From Pseudomonas chlororaphis subsp. piscium (GTDB lineage Bacteria > Pseudomonadota > Gammaproteobacteria > Pseudomonadales > Pseudomonadaceae), in the NCBI RefSeq assembly GCF_003850345.1, contig NZ_CP027707.1, positions 2,418,001 to 2,482,000 of the forward strand: a DNA stretch of 64,000 nucleotides, written 5' to 3'. This document shows, one piece after another, positions 47,949-57,158 of the stretch. Numbering within the stretch: the stretch's first letter is position 1; each line of letters opens with the position of its first letter. The notes beneath the pieces were generated by a model. That model did not search any database, was not told the DNA's origin, and worked only from the letters and a program-made list of their open reading frames with translations. Made by a program: the position numbers and the translations under genes.

Positions 47949-48854
47949 ATGACCGTCAAACAGATCCGCGCCTTCCTGGCCGTGGCCCAGAGCCTGAGTT
48001 TCGCCGTGGCCTGCGAGCGCCTGCACCTGTCGCAGTCGGCCCTGAGCCTGACCATCAAGGCCCTGGAGGACGGCCTGGGCGGGCGGCTGTTCAGCCGCAA
48101 CACGCGCAACGTCGCCCTGACCCCGGAAGGCGAGGCCCTGGTGCCCCTGGCGCGGCGCCTGATCGCCGACTGGGACAACGCCGAGGACGAACTGCGCCAG
48201 CGCTTCACCCTGCAACGCGGGCGGGTGACCCTGGCGGCCATGCCGTCCTTTGCCGGCAACCTGCTGCCGCCGATTCTCAAGACCTTTCGCGCGCGGTACC
48301 CGCAGGTCAACGTCACGGTCAACGACGTGATCAACGAGCAGGTGCTGGAAATGGTCCGCGATCGCCAGGTGGAACTGGGGGTGGCTTTCGAGCCGCAGCA
48401 AAGCGCGTCGCTGCAATTCACCCCGCTGTACATCGACCGCTTCGTCGCCGTGGTGCCCAGCGATTCACCCCTGGCCAACCTGAAGGACATCGATTGGCAG
48501 TCGCTGCTGGAACAGCCTTTTATCACCCTGCAACGACCGTCCACGGTGCGGGTGATGCTCGAAGAACATCTGCGGGCGCGGGACATGAAACTGCCGGTGG
48601 AATTCGAAAGCCATCAACTGGCGACGGTGGGGCGCATGGTTGCCAGCGGTCTTGGCGTCAGCGCGGTGCCGGCCCTGTGCGCCGGGCAGATGCGCGAGCT
48701 GGGCGCCCGCTGCATCACCCTGCGCGACCCGGTGGTGGAGCGGGCCATCGGCGTGCTGACCAACCCCGGGCATGAACTGTCGAGCGCGGCCCAGGCGCTG
48801 TTCGACATTCTGCGCGGGGCCGGTCTGGCCGAGCGCCTGTCGGTGGCCTCCTAG
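47949..48854 (+). CDS. LysR-type regulator, probably of scoAB-atoB
   Basis: 301 residues with a standard N-terminal helix-turn-helix (IRAFLAVAQSLSFAVACERL, SQSALSLTIKALE) and a ligand-binding C-terminal domain. Divergent from scoA, so it is likely to control acetoacetate use. ATG 47949 is preceded by TTGGAGCTCC; an in-frame start 12 bases upstream is less well placed. The stop overlaps the stop of the convergent sirtuin gene on CTAG. Confidence 0.85.
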   Translation: MTVKQIRAFLAVAQSLSFAVACERLHLSQSALSLTIKALEDGLGGRLFSRNTRNVALTPEGEALVPLARRLIADWDNAEDELRQRFTLQRGRVTLAAMPSFAGNLLPPILKTFRARYPQVNVTVNDVINEQVLEMVRDRQVELGVAFEPQQSASLQFTPLYIDRFVAVVPSDSPLANLKDIDWQSLLEQPFITLQRPSTVRVMLEEHLRARDMKLPVEFESHQLATVGRMVASGLGVSAVPALCAGQMRELGARCITLRDPVVERAIGVLTNPGHELSSAAQALFDILRGAGLAERLSVAS

Positions 48855-49690
48855 GAGGTCAGGCGCTCGGCCAGCAGCGGCAACAGCTGCTCGCAGGAGG
48901 CGGCAATCTTCAGGTCCAGCAGTTCGTCGGCGCGGGTCTTGCCGAAGTTGATGGCGATCAGCGGCTTGCCCTGGTCGGCCATGACCTTGCACAGGCGAAA
49001 GGCCGAATAGGCCATCAGGGACGAACCCACCACCAGCAAGCCGGCGGCCTGTTCGGTGCTGTGCATGGCTTTGGCGGCGGTGGCCTGGGCCATGTTCTCG
49101 CCGAAGAACACCACATCCGGTTTCAGCCGCTCGCCATCGCAATGGGGGCAGCGGGGCACCTGAAAACGCTCTTCGAACATCGGGTCGAGCAGGGTGTCGC
49201 CGTCAGGCGCCTGCACCGCGTCGACGCCAGCCAGATAAGGGTTGTGCAGTTCCAGCAACTGCTGGATCGCCTGCCGATCGCTGCGTTGGCTGCAATCGAG
49301 GCAGACCACCCGGTGCAGATTGCCGTGCAGTTCGATCACGTCGCGGCTGCCGGCTTGATCATGCAGGGTGTCGACGTTCTGGGTGATCACCCCGGCGATC
49401 TTCTGCCGCGCCTGCAAATGCGCCAGGGCCTCGTGGGCCGCGTTCGGCCGCGCCTGGCGGATCCGCGGCCAGCCGAGCATGGCCCGCGCCCAGTAGCGCC
49501 GCCGGGCCTTGGGCTCGGCCAGGAACTCCTGGTACATCATCGGTTGGCTGCCGCGACGCACGCCGTCGTTGTCGCGGTAGTCGGGAATGCCCGAAGGGGT
49601 GCTGATGCCGGCGCCGGTGAGGACCAGGAAGGGGCGCTCGGCCATCAGTCGCTGCAACTGCTCCAGAGGGTTGTCCAGGCTGTCGGTCAT
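48851..49690 (-). CDS. Sir2-family NAD-dependent protein deacylase
   Basis: 279 residues. NAD-binding TGAGISTPSGIPDYR (about residues 25-39), GVITQNVDTLHDQAG with the conserved Gln-Asn-x-Asp, and the catalytic His in ELHGNLHRV. Zinc is held by two Cys pairs (VCLDCSQ and CPHCDGE). RLKPDVVFFGENM follows. It removes acyl groups from lysines and produces O-acyl-ADP-ribose and nicotinamide. ATG 49690 follows AGGAGGACGC. The protein is longer than CobB and has an N-terminal extension. Targets unknown. Confidence 0.9.
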   Translation of the reverse strand: MTDSLDNPLEQLQRLMAERPFLVLTGAGISTPSGIPDYRDNDGVRRGSQPMMYQEFLAEPKARRRYWARAMLGWPRIRQARPNAAHEALAHLQARQKIAGVITQNVDTLHDQAGSRDVIELHGNLHRVVCLDCSQRSDRQAIQQLLELHNPYLAGVDAVQAPDGDTLLDPMFEERFQVPRCPHCDGERLKPDVVFFGENMAQATAAKAMHSTEQAAGLLVVGSSLMAYSAFRLCKVMADQGKPLIAINFGKTRADELLDLKIAASCEQLLPLLAERLTS

Positions 49691-49820
49691 GTGCGTCCTC
49701 CTACTCTGGTGGTGGCGCTGCGGACCGCAGCGAGGCCATACCTTGTGCCTGACGAGGAGTTTAGACAAGGGCGCGGGAGCTGGACGGTGGTGCCGCCGTC
49801 CAGCTTCCCGGGGAGGCGAT

Positions 49821-52046
49821 TCAGGAGGACTGCGCGCTGTCGTCCTGGGGTTCTTCGCTGGTTTCTTCTTGCCCCGGCAGTTCGGTGATCACGCTGAAGT
49901 CACTGACTTCCACCGCGCCCAGGCCGTAGCCCAGCAGGTGGAAGGAGAAGGCCTTGCGCGATTCCGGGTTGGCGAAGCTGAAGTCCATTTCCAGCGGCTG
50001 GTCGGGGGTGACCAGCATCTCTTCCGGCAGGCCCAGGGCCACGTCCTGTTCGCGCTCCTTGCCCTTGAGCAGGATGTAGGCGTTCTGCTGCGGGTCGGCC
50101 GAGCGCACGGTGAAGCGCACGCGGGTCAGCGAGCCCTTGGGCATTTCCAGGTACTGCGCGCCGATCAGGTTGTCGGCCCAGTCGTCCTTGATCTGCGCTT
50201 GCAGCGGGATGATCGCCGGGCTGCCGAACTGGTAGTGCAGGTTCAGTGGCGATTGCAGCAGGGTGCGGTCCAGGCCTTCGGCCCGGGCGCTGATCTGGCG
50301 CGCCCGCAGGCCGCCGTACTGGCCCTTGAAGGTGGCGCTGTCGGCGATAAAGCCGGGGCTGGCGTAGTAGCGGCAGCGCTGCTGGAAATCGCATTCGGTC
50401 AGGGTGCCCTGGCCATCGTGATAACGCAGCTTGCCGTTGGTGTAGGACATGATTTCCCGGCCCAGGGTGTAGTCACGGAATAGCGAGCGACCGCTGAGGC
50501 TGTCCGGTACCTGGAAACCGAAATAGTCGAGCACCGAGGCGCTCAGGTCGACATGGCCGTAGGTCCCGGACTTGAGTTTGGGTAACTGCGCCTGCTCCGG
50601 GGCGAGCATCAGGTTGAAGCCCCAGGACGATGCCAGGCGCACGCCATCGATGCCGTGGGACTCATCCGAGGTGATCACCACCAGGGTGTCCTTCAGCACG
50701 CCCTGGCGCTCCAGCTGGTCCATGAACTGGCCGATGGCATCGTCCAGGTAGGCCACCGCGGCCTGCTTGGGTGTGTCGAAGCGGTTGAGGTATTCCTCCG
50801 GCGCGGAGTAGGGCTGGTGGGTGCCGACGGTCAGCAGGGTGAGCATCCACGGCTGCTTCTGCTTTTTCAGTTGGCCGACATAGTCCAGCGCGCCTTCGAA
50901 GAAGGCCTTGTCGTCCTTGCCCCAGGGGAAGTCCAGGTAGTTGGCGTTGCTGAACCACTCCAGGCCGTGGGTCGAGTCGAAGCCGATATGCGGCATGATC
51001 TTGTCTTTGGCCATGAAGCGCAGGCCGGCGCCTTGCAGGTAATGGGTATTGAAACCCTGCTTGCGCAGTTGGGCCGGCAGGCAGGCCTGGTTGCGCTGGC
51101 TTTGGGTCAGCAGCTCGATGCCCTTGGGCGTACCGTTGTCGAGCTTGTCGTAGTCGCCGCAGAGCATGGCGTACAGGCCGCGGATGGTCTGGTGGCTGTG
51201 CAGTACGTAGTCCGGGGTGTTCATGCCGCGTTCGGCCCAGGCGCTGAGCTTGGGCATCAGGTTGTCCTGGTAGCGGCTGTGCAGGGCCTCGCGGTTGGTC
51301 TTGATATAGGCCCCGGGAATGCCTTCCAGGGCGATCACCAGCACGTTGCGCGCCTGGCCCGGGGCGGCCAGCAGCGGCTCGCCGTCGAGGTCGAGCTGGG
51401 TCAGGCCGGCCATCTGCACCGGCAGTTCGGGCACGTCGCCTTCCAGCCATTGTTCCAGCTGCACCTGGCCTTGGCCGGCCGCGGCCGCGAGCAATTGGTG
51501 CGGCAGGTTGAACAGGCGCCATTGATCGGTTTCGCTGGGGTTCAGGTATTGCACGCCGCCATGGGCCAGCCACAGCAGCACCGGGGCGGTCCAGGCATGG
51601 CGCGGCAGGCGCGGGGCGCGGGTGCCGCGGGCTGCCCATTGCACGGCCAACCACAACGCCAACCCGGACAGCAGCGCCGCCGCCAGCCAGGGATGGGCCA
51701 GGCCGCCGCCGGTGGAGTTGCCGACGAACTGCGGGTCGAACAGGTAATGCAGGTCAGAGGCATTAGGCAGGCGGCCCACGGCGCTGACCAGCTCGGCGCT
51801 GGCGATGCTCAGCAGGGCCCACACCAGCAGCACCGGCAAGGCCAGCCACCAGGGCCGGCGGTACAGCAGCAGGGTCAACAGGCCCGCGGTGCCCAGGTCC
51901 GAGAGATAGCCCAGGGGATCGGACCAGCCGAGCAGCGCACGCGCCACCAGGGGCACGAGCAGCACCAGGCTCAGCAGTGCGCCGAGGGGCGCCAGGGGAT
52001 GATGGAAAACACGCCGGATGAAATTCACAAAAAACCTGCCAGTCAT
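49821..52046 (-). CDS. LTA synthase-like membrane sulfatase
   Basis: 741 residues. Four or five N-terminal membrane helices (about residues 15-180) are followed by an extracytoplasmic alkaline phosphatase/sulfatase domain beginning NVLVIALEGIPGAYIKTN. The metal and nucleophile sites are LEGIPG (first acidic ligand), HSHQTIRGLYAMLCGDY (threonine nucleophile region), VGTHQPYSAPEEYLNRF and TSDESHGIDG. The C-terminal part adds a beta domain. Family members transfer phosphoglycerol or phosphoethanolamine to surface glycans. In a Gram-negative this suggests an OpgB/OpgE-like role on osmoregulated glucans, but the donor is not readable. Start at 52046 (MTGRFFVNF) because it begins the first helix. 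Confidence 0.8.
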   Translation of the reverse strand: MTGRFFVNFIRRVFHHPLAPLGALLSLVLLVPLVARALLGWSDPLGYLSDLGTAGLLTLLLYRRPWWLALPVLLVWALLSIASAELVSAVGRLPNASDLHYLFDPQFVGNSTGGGLAHPWLAAALLSGLALWLAVQWAARGTRAPRLPRHAWTAPVLLWLAHGGVQYLNPSETDQWRLFNLPHQLLAAAAGQGQVQLEQWLEGDVPELPVQMAGLTQLDLDGEPLLAAPGQARNVLVIALEGIPGAYIKTNREALHSRYQDNLMPKLSAWAERGMNTPDYVLHSHQTIRGLYAMLCGDYDKLDNGTPKGIELLTQSQRNQACLPAQLRKQGFNTHYLQGAGLRFMAKDKIMPHIGFDSTHGLEWFSNANYLDFPWGKDDKAFFEGALDYVGQLKKQKQPWMLTLLTVGTHQPYSAPEEYLNRFDTPKQAAVAYLDDAIGQFMDQLERQGVLKDTLVVITSDESHGIDGVRLASSWGFNLMLAPEQAQLPKLKSGTYGHVDLSASVLDYFGFQVPDSLSGRSLFRDYTLGREIMSYTNGKLRYHDGQGTLTECDFQQRCRYYASPGFIADSATFKGQYGGLRARQISARAEGLDRTLLQSPLNLHYQFGSPAIIPLQAQIKDDWADNLIGAQYLEMPKGSLTRVRFTVRSADPQQNAYILLKGKEREQDVALGLPEEMLVTPDQPLEMDFSFANPESRKAFSFHLLGYGLGAVEVSDFSVITELPGQEETSEEPQDDSAQSS

Positions 52047-52269
52047 TAAATCGTCACGCAAATGTGCGCCATGGTAACAACAGCTGGCGGCAAGACGTTT
52101 CTTATTCGAGAAGGAAATAAGGTTCCGGGCCGCTGGCGAAACAGCCCGGGGGGCTGCAGGACAGTGGCTTGAAGCCCGTATTCAGGCACTTGGCGGCGGG
52201 GCCAGGGAAGGAGGGGATGGCGCTTGGATTTACTATTTCAGAGTGTTTAAAGACGCGCGGCGTCAGGGT

Positions 52270-53346
52270 TCAGCTGGCCCACTTGATGATCAGCCGGGCG
52301 AAAAACGCGCCGCTGACGATCACCGCGAACAGCCGCAGGGTCTGCATGGCCAGCACCAGGCCGACGTCGGCGTGGGTGTCCACCGCGATGATCGTCATGG
52401 CGTCCAGGCCGCCGGGGCTGGTGGCGAGGTAGACCGAGAGGAAGTCCTTGTCCAGCCAGTGCGCCAGCAGCCAGGCCGACAGCGCACAGAGGGCGATCAG
52501 CAGCACCGCGCCGAAGATCATCGCCGGCAGGCGGGTCCAGACGTAGCGCAGGGTCGGCCGGTCGAAGCGCAGGCCGATGTAGCAGCCGATGGCGCCGTAG
52601 GCCAGGGCCAGCAGCCAGCCGGGCAGGGTGATGTGCAGCAGCCCGGAGATCTGCAGCGCGCCGCCAATCAGCAGCGGCACCAGCAGGGCCCCGGCCGGCA
52701 CCCGCGAACCGAGCAGCACGCCCAGCACTATGGTGCCCAGGGTCAGGCCGAGGTTGAGCAGGGTGAAGGTCTGCAGGACCACCTCGGTGCTGTGGGCCTG
52801 GCTGCCGCCGGCCGGGACGCCGATCCAGTGGCTGGCCAGGGCGCCGATCATCACCACGCACACCACCCGCACGTACTGCATGGTGGCCACCACCCGCGAG
52901 TCGGCGCCGAAATCGTCGGCCATCGCCACCATGGCCGAGGCCGCTCCCGGAGCGGTGCCCCAGGCCGCGGTGCTGGGTGCCAGGCCGCCTAGACGCACCA
53001 GCGCCAGGCCGACCAGGGCGCTGAGGCAGACGGTGAGCAGGGTGGCGAACAGCATCACATGCCAGGACTGCGCCATCGAGGCCAGCACCGCCATGGTCAT
53101 GGAGTGGGCGGCCAGGACCCCGACCGAGCCCTGGCCGAGGCGGAAGGCCTGGCGCGGCACGCGGATGCTGGCGCCGCTGACGCCGAAAGCGATAGCCACC
53201 AGCATCGGCCCGAGGAACTGCCCGGCAGGCACTTGGAAATGTTTTAGCAACTGCCCGGCGCCGCCGGCGAGGATCAGCAGCGCCAGCCATTGCAGGGCAA
53301 GGGGCCAGGCGGACAGGGACAAAGGCGAGGGACGAGGCAAGGGCAT
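52270..53346 (-). CDS. AbrB-family putative membrane transporter
   Basis: 358 residues with about ten hydrophobic segments, matching the AbrB/PF05145 family (formerly mislabelled ammonia monooxygenase). LLKHFQVPAGQFLGPMLVAI is the conserved N-terminal re-entrant segment. LGTAPGAASAMVAMADDFGA-type and LATSPGGLDAMTIIAVD in each half are an inverted-repeat pair of the family. Transport role inferred; the substrate is unknown. Divergent from a LysR regulator with which it probably forms a unit. Confidence 0.8.
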   Translation of the reverse strand: MPLPRPSPLSLSAWPLALQWLALLILAGGAGQLLKHFQVPAGQFLGPMLVAIAFGVSGASIRVPRQAFRLGQGSVGVLAAHSMTMAVLASMAQSWHVMLFATLLTVCLSALVGLALVRLGGLAPSTAAWGTAPGAASAMVAMADDFGADSRVVATMQYVRVVCVVMIGALASHWIGVPAGGSQAHSTEVVLQTFTLLNLGLTLGTIVLGVLLGSRVPAGALLVPLLIGGALQISGLLHITLPGWLLALAYGAIGCYIGLRFDRPTLRYVWTRLPAMIFGAVLLIALCALSAWLLAHWLDKDFLSVYLATSPGGLDAMTIIAVDTHADVGLVLAMQTLRLFAVIVSGAFFARLIIKWAS

Positions 53347-53474
53347 TCTCCAGCGCGCTGGCCGTTCCTGTTGCGGGACCGTTGCTACCAGCGCTTCGGA
53401 GCAAATTATTGATAGCGCAATTGATCAAGTCCAGTTTCTAATTGTGATCAACCAATAACTCTGGTTTATCGATT

Positions 53475-54377
53475 ATGGACCTGCGCGACCTGACCTATTT
53501 CGAAACCATCGCCGAGCTCGGCCACCTCGGACGCGCGGCGCAGAAGCTCAATCGCAGCCAACCGGCGCTGACCAAAAGCATCCAGCGCCTGGAGGAGTCC
53601 TTCGGCACCAAGCTGTTCGAGCGCGACGGACGGCGGATCAAGCTGACGGCGGTGGGCGTGTTGCTGCAACAGCGTGCCCGGCAGTTGCAGCAGAACATCG
53701 CCGAGACCCATCGCGAGGTGCGCGATTTTGCCAGCGGCGTGCTCGGCAATATCCGCCTGGGCTGCGCCGCCAGCATGGCCGAACACCTGCTGCCGCAGAT
53801 GACCGCGACTTTGCTGGAGCGCGCTCCGGACATCACCCTGAACCTGGTGATCGGCCAGGACGACGTGCTTCGCGAATCCCTGCGCTCGGGGCGCCTGGAC
53901 ATGGTGATCTGCCCGCTGTTCGAGGGCGACCCGCACCTGAGCCACCACACTCTGTTCGAAGACCAGGCCGTGGTGGTGGCCAGCCGCGACCATCCGGTGT
54001 TCGGCACGCCGATGCGCCTGCGCGACCTGTGCGACTACCGCTGGGTGCTGCCGGGGACCGGGGTCTCGGCCCGGCGCTGGATCGACAACGTGTTCCAGAG
54101 TCACAAGCTGCCGTTGCCGTCGGTGCAGATCGAGACCAACACCATCTCCCTGCTGCCGCGGCTGATCGCCAAGACCGGGCTGCTGAGCTTCCTGGCCCGG
54201 GAAACCCTGGACGACTTCAAGGGCATCGCCCACCTACGGGAAGTGCCGCTGGCGCAAACCCGCATGCATCGCAGCATCGTGGTGCTGGTGCGGACCGAAG
54301 GCTACCTGTCGCCGGCGGCCCAGTTGCTGCTGGATCTGCTCAAGCAGGATGGGCGGCAGTTCTTCACCGCGGGTTGA
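53475..54377 (+). CDS. LysR-type regulator next to the AbrB-type gene
   Basis: 300 residues. Helix-turn-helix LTYFETIAELGHLGRAAQKL and SQPALTKSIQRLE, then a type 2 periplasmic-binding-like domain. Divergent from the AbrB-family gene, 128 bases apart. The gap contains TGATCA twice, about 20 bases apart (around 53425 and 53445), in an AT-rich context that would suit LysR T-N11-A sites. Likely a local regulator of that transporter. Confidence 0.85.
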   Translation: MDLRDLTYFETIAELGHLGRAAQKLNRSQPALTKSIQRLEESFGTKLFERDGRRIKLTAVGVLLQQRARQLQQNIAETHREVRDFASGVLGNIRLGCAASMAEHLLPQMTATLLERAPDITLNLVIGQDDVLRESLRSGRLDMVICPLFEGDPHLSHHTLFEDQAVVVASRDHPVFGTPMRLRDLCDYRWVLPGTGVSARRWIDNVFQSHKLPLPSVQIETNTISLLPRLIAKTGLLSFLARETLDDFKGIAHLREVPLAQTRMHRSIVVLVRTEGYLSPAAQLLLDLLKQDGRQFFTAG

Positions 54378-54415
54378 TCCGTGCCTGATAACCGGCTGAG
54401 CGCCGGGGGCTTTTG

Positions 54416-54560
54416 TGTAGGAGCAGCCGGTCGACGCTCGATTGCTCGCGATAGCCGGCAAAGCCGGCGCTATGGCAGCCAATGCGCGACATCAGGTAAA
54501 CCGCATGCATAGGTTTTGCGACCGCTACGCGGTCGATCGCGAGCTGTGTGCTCAGGCAGG
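54416..54560. repeat. REP-like inverted pair (GTAGGAGCAGCCGG family)
   Basis: GTAGGAGCAGCCGG and GCTCGATTGCTCGCGATAGC on one side face ACCGCTACGCGGTCGATCGC then GAGCTG on the other, giving several overlapping inverted repeats (for example GCCGGC-AAA-GCCGGC). A degenerate member of a Pseudomonas REP family. Confidence 0.6.
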
Positions 54561-54580
54561 GCGGTTTGCTTGCTGGTCGA

Positions 54581-54910
54581 TCAGTGTGCGGAGCTTTCCG
54601 TCAGCGAGGCGGGAATGTCCCGCATGGCGTGCAGGACGCGCCACACGTCAATGTGGTCATCGTGCCGGGCGTAGAACACCAGATAGGGATAGCGGCTTAG
54701 TGGCCAGTAGAGAAGCCCTGGCAAGTCGAGCTCATGGGTGTAGCGGGAAAGGCCTGAGGCCGGATGCCGGGCGATATGGGCATAGGCGGCTTGCAGATCG
54801 TCGATGAAACCCAAGGCTGCCTGCTCGGCCTGTTGAGCCAGGTAGTAATCGATAGCGTCCTCTACATCCTGATTGGCCAGAGCCCTTGGAATGACCCGCT
54901 GTGCCTTCAT
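54581..54910 (-). CDS. parE: ParE/RelE-family toxin
   Basis: 109 residues. RALANQDVEDAIDYYLAQQA is the N-terminal helix pair and the central RYPYLVFYARHDDHIDVWRV is the beta-strand core of the ParE/RelE fold. The C terminus is LHAMRDIPASL, where ParE toxins normally have R-x-P-like residues (HAMRDIP). It probably inhibits gyrase, although RelE-type RNase activity is possible. Its start overlaps the antitoxin stop by four bases (ATGA). Confidence 0.88.
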   Translation of the reverse strand: MKAQRVIPRALANQDVEDAIDYYLAQQAEQAALGFIDDLQAAYAHIARHPASGLSRYTHELDLPGLLYWPLSRYPYLVFYARHDDHIDVWRVLHAMRDIPASLTESSAH

Positions 54911-55137
54911 TCCTTACGAACCCTGGCGCGCAGAGCGTCGAAGTAATGACCGTCCACCGGAGTGCCAGGAGCCGACTCAGCCCCTGCCAGTAGCAGGCCG
55001 CGCAGGTGCTGTCGATCCTGATCCTTGCGGATCAGCTCCCGCACGTACTCGCTGCTGGTGCTGTAGCCCCGCTGGCTGACCTGATCATCGACGAAGGCCT
55101 TGAGGGCCTCTGGCAGAGAAATGTTCATGGTGCTCAT
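54907..55137 (-). CDS. parD: ParD-like antitoxin, ribbon-helix-helix
   Basis: 76 residues. The N-terminal MNISLPEALKAFVDDQVSQR is the strand-helix of a ribbon-helix-helix DNA-binding domain, and GYSTSSEYVRELIRKDQD is the second helix; both are ParD hallmarks. The tail should wrap the toxin. Start at 55137 (MSTMNISL); a longer frame is open upstream. The antitoxin gene precedes the toxin, as usual. The pair likely represses its own promoter through the repeats just upstream. Confidence 0.88.
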   Translation of the reverse strand: MSTMNISLPEALKAFVDDQVSQRGYSTSSEYVRELIRKDQDRQHLRGLLLAGAESAPGTPVDGHYFDALRARVRKE

Positions 55138-55150
55138 GGTTTTGTCCGCT

Positions 55151-55169
55151 TTTGACAAAATTTGCCAAA
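55151..55169 (-). promoter_or_regulatory. Candidate ParD operator
   Basis: TTTGACAAA and TTTGCCAAA, two near-palindromic 9-mers whose starts are exactly ten bases apart (one helical turn), immediately upstream of parD. TATACT on the minus strand (55169-55174) overlaps the second and could be the -10 element, so binding would block the promoter. Confidence 0.55.
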
Positions 55170-55261
55170 GTATACGCCGCTAACCTGGCCTTGCCACAGT
55201 CGATGAAGAGGAGTCCCACTGTGCCCGATTGCGGCGAGCGAGTCGGCGGGATGCTTGCGAT

Positions 55262-55307
55262 GCAGGAGCCGGCTTGTGGGCCTCTTCGCCGACAAACTGG
55301 CTCCTGC
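55262..55307. repeat. REP-like inverted repeat (GCAGGAGCCGGCTTGT family)
   Basis: GCAGGAGCCGGCTTGT and ACAAACTGGCTCCTGC are imperfect inverses around a 14-base spacer. It lies between parD and the CBS-domain gene. Confidence 0.75.
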
Positions 55308-55334
55308 GGGGGATGGTATTGGGGAGGAGAGGGC

Positions 55335-55775
55335 TTATTCGCCGCGAATGTACTGTTCCAGCTGGCGGATCAGGTCGGCCTGTTCGGCGATGGCTTCCTT
55401 GACCAGGTCGCCGATCGACAGCAGACCCAGCAACTGGCCGTCTTCCACCACCGGCAGGTGCCGCAGGTGGCTGTCGGTCATGATGCCCATGCAGGTTTCC
55501 ACGCTCTGGTGCGAGTCCACGGTGATCACCGGCGAACTCATGATCGCGCTGACCGGCGTGCCCACCGAGGAGCGGCCGTGCAGCACCAGTTTGCGCGCGT
55601 AGTCGCGTTCGCTGATCACCCCGACCACTTCGCCGTTCTGCATCACGGGCAGGGCGCCGACGTTCTTCTCGGCCATCAGCATTAGCGCCTCGAGCACCAT
55701 CTGGTGGGGCGCGATGGTGTGCACTTGCTGGTTGTGCTTGGCCTTCAACTTCAGTACTTCAGCGACGCTCTTCAT
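55335..55775 (-). CDS. Two-CBS-domain protein
   Basis: 146 residues made of one pair of CBS motifs: VLEALMLMAEKNVGALPVMQ with VGVISERDYARKLVL, then ETCMGIMTDSHLRHLPVVED with LLGLLSIGDLVKEAIAEQ. Such stand-alone Bateman modules bind adenosyl ligands (AMP, ATP, SAM, c-di-AMP) and act as sensors, often on membrane or metabolic partners. No partner gene is fused or adjacent. Confidence 0.88.
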   Translation of the reverse strand: MKSVAEVLKLKAKHNQQVHTIAPHQMVLEALMLMAEKNVGALPVMQNGEVVGVISERDYARKLVLHGRSSVGTPVSAIMSSPVITVDSHQSVETCMGIMTDSHLRHLPVVEDGQLLGLLSIGDLVKEAIAEQADLIRQLEQYIRGE

Positions 55776-55949
55776 GGGGCGCTCCTGTTGTTTTGCCTGG
55801 GACGGCCTGGCGCCGCCCCGCGGGGGTCTCTACAGAATCGTAGAGACTGAACGAAGGGGCAAGGTTGAAAGCGGCGCCCACAGAAGGAAAAACGTCACTG
55901 AATCGTTTCTTCCCGGAAAGCGCCCCATCCAGGGGCGTCCAGGCGCCGC

Positions 55950-57134
55950 TCAATGGCCGAAGCGCGCCAGGGAAAACGCGCTCAAATCGATCTCGCTGCG
56001 CCCATCCACCAGCCGCTGGGCCAGGGCTTCGCCAATCGCCGCCGAGTGCTTGAAGCCGTGGCCCGAGCAAGCGCTGACCACCGTGACATTGGCCAGGCGC
56101 GGATGCTCGTCGATGATGAAGTGCGAGTCCGGGGTCACGGTGTAGGCGCAGACGGCGGACTTCACCAACTGCGGCGTGACCCCGGCGATATTGGCCAACA
56201 CCAAATCGCGATACATCGTCTCGCTCTGCGCCGCGCTGACCTGACGGTCCAGGCTGTCCGGCGTCGAGGTCTCGCTGTACTGCTCGGTGGCGATCTTCAT
56301 GCTGCCTTCGCCGGGGATCGGCGGGAAGCCGTAGCAGGTCTGCTCGTCGCTGGCGCCGTGGACGATAAAGCTCGGTGACTGCTCGGGGAAGATCAGCGGC
56401 TCCGCCAACTGGTACCAGTACAAGGTCTGCCGGCACACTCGCAGCAGCTTGTCGAAGGGCGCGCCGAGCAATTGGCTGGACCACATGCCGGCACAGACCA
56501 CGACTTTTGCCGCGCTGATGCGCCGGTTCTGGCAGGTGACCTGTACCCGGCCCGGGTCGCTGTCGATACCCAGCACCGTCTCGCCGGTGATCAGGGTCGC
56601 GCCCAACTGGCGGGCCAGGTTCAACTGCGCGTCGATGCAACGCTCCGGCCGCACATAACCGCCGCCGGGTTCGAAGTAACCCAGGGCGCTGTCGTGGATC
56701 GGCGCGAACTGCGGGAAGCGCTGGCGGATCTGCGCGGCGTCCAGCGCCTCATGCTCGATGCCGAATTGGCGGGCCAGGGCCAGGGTGTTTGCGGTGAAGT
56801 CCGGGGTGCCGTCCTGGCCGGTCGGGGTGGCGCTGGAGGTCATCACCAACACGCCGCATTGCTCGAACAACGGCTGCTCTGTCGGCACATCCAGCTCGGC
56901 TTCCAGCTCGCGCCAGATCTGCTGCGCGCGGATCGCCAGCGGCACATAGGCAACGCCTTCGCCCACAGCCTGGCGGGTGATGCGGGTGTCGCCATGGCTC
57001 GAACCCTGGTCATGGGGCGGGACAAAACGGTCGATGCCGGCCACCTTCCCCCCGCGCTTGGCCAACTGGTACAGGGTCGCGGCGCCCATGGCGCCCAGGC
57101 CTACTACAACAACGTCGAACTCGGGTGTCTGCAT
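55950..57134 (-). CDS. solA: N-methyl-L-tryptophan / sarcosine oxidase (SolA family)
   Basis: 394 residues. FAD-binding VVVVGLGAMGAATLYQLAKR at residues about 8-27; DQGSSHGDTRITRQ is a SolA/MSOX marker. The covalent FAD cysteine is in SAVCAYTVTPDSHFIID (about Cys312). It oxidises N-methyl amino acids (N-methyltryptophan, sarcosine) to the amino acid, formaldehyde and H2O2. The start ATG is the first Met of MQTPEFDVVVVG. The neighbouring DUF2867 gene is on the same strand, 24 bases upstream, and may be co-transcribed. Confidence 0.85.
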   Translation of the reverse strand: MQTPEFDVVVVGLGAMGAATLYQLAKRGGKVAGIDRFVPPHDQGSSHGDTRITRQAVGEGVAYVPLAIRAQQIWRELEAELDVPTEQPLFEQCGVLVMTSSATPTGQDGTPDFTANTLALARQFGIEHEALDAAQIRQRFPQFAPIHDSALGYFEPGGGYVRPERCIDAQLNLARQLGATLITGETVLGIDSDPGRVQVTCQNRRISAAKVVVCAGMWSSQLLGAPFDKLLRVCRQTLYWYQLAEPLIFPEQSPSFIVHGASDEQTCYGFPPIPGEGSMKIATEQYSETSTPDSLDRQVSAAQSETMYRDLVLANIAGVTPQLVKSAVCAYTVTPDSHFIIDEHPRLANVTVVSACSGHGFKHSAAIGEALAQRLVDGRSEIDLSAFSLARFGH

Positions 57135-57158
57135 GGCAGTGTCCTTGAAAGTGGCGGC

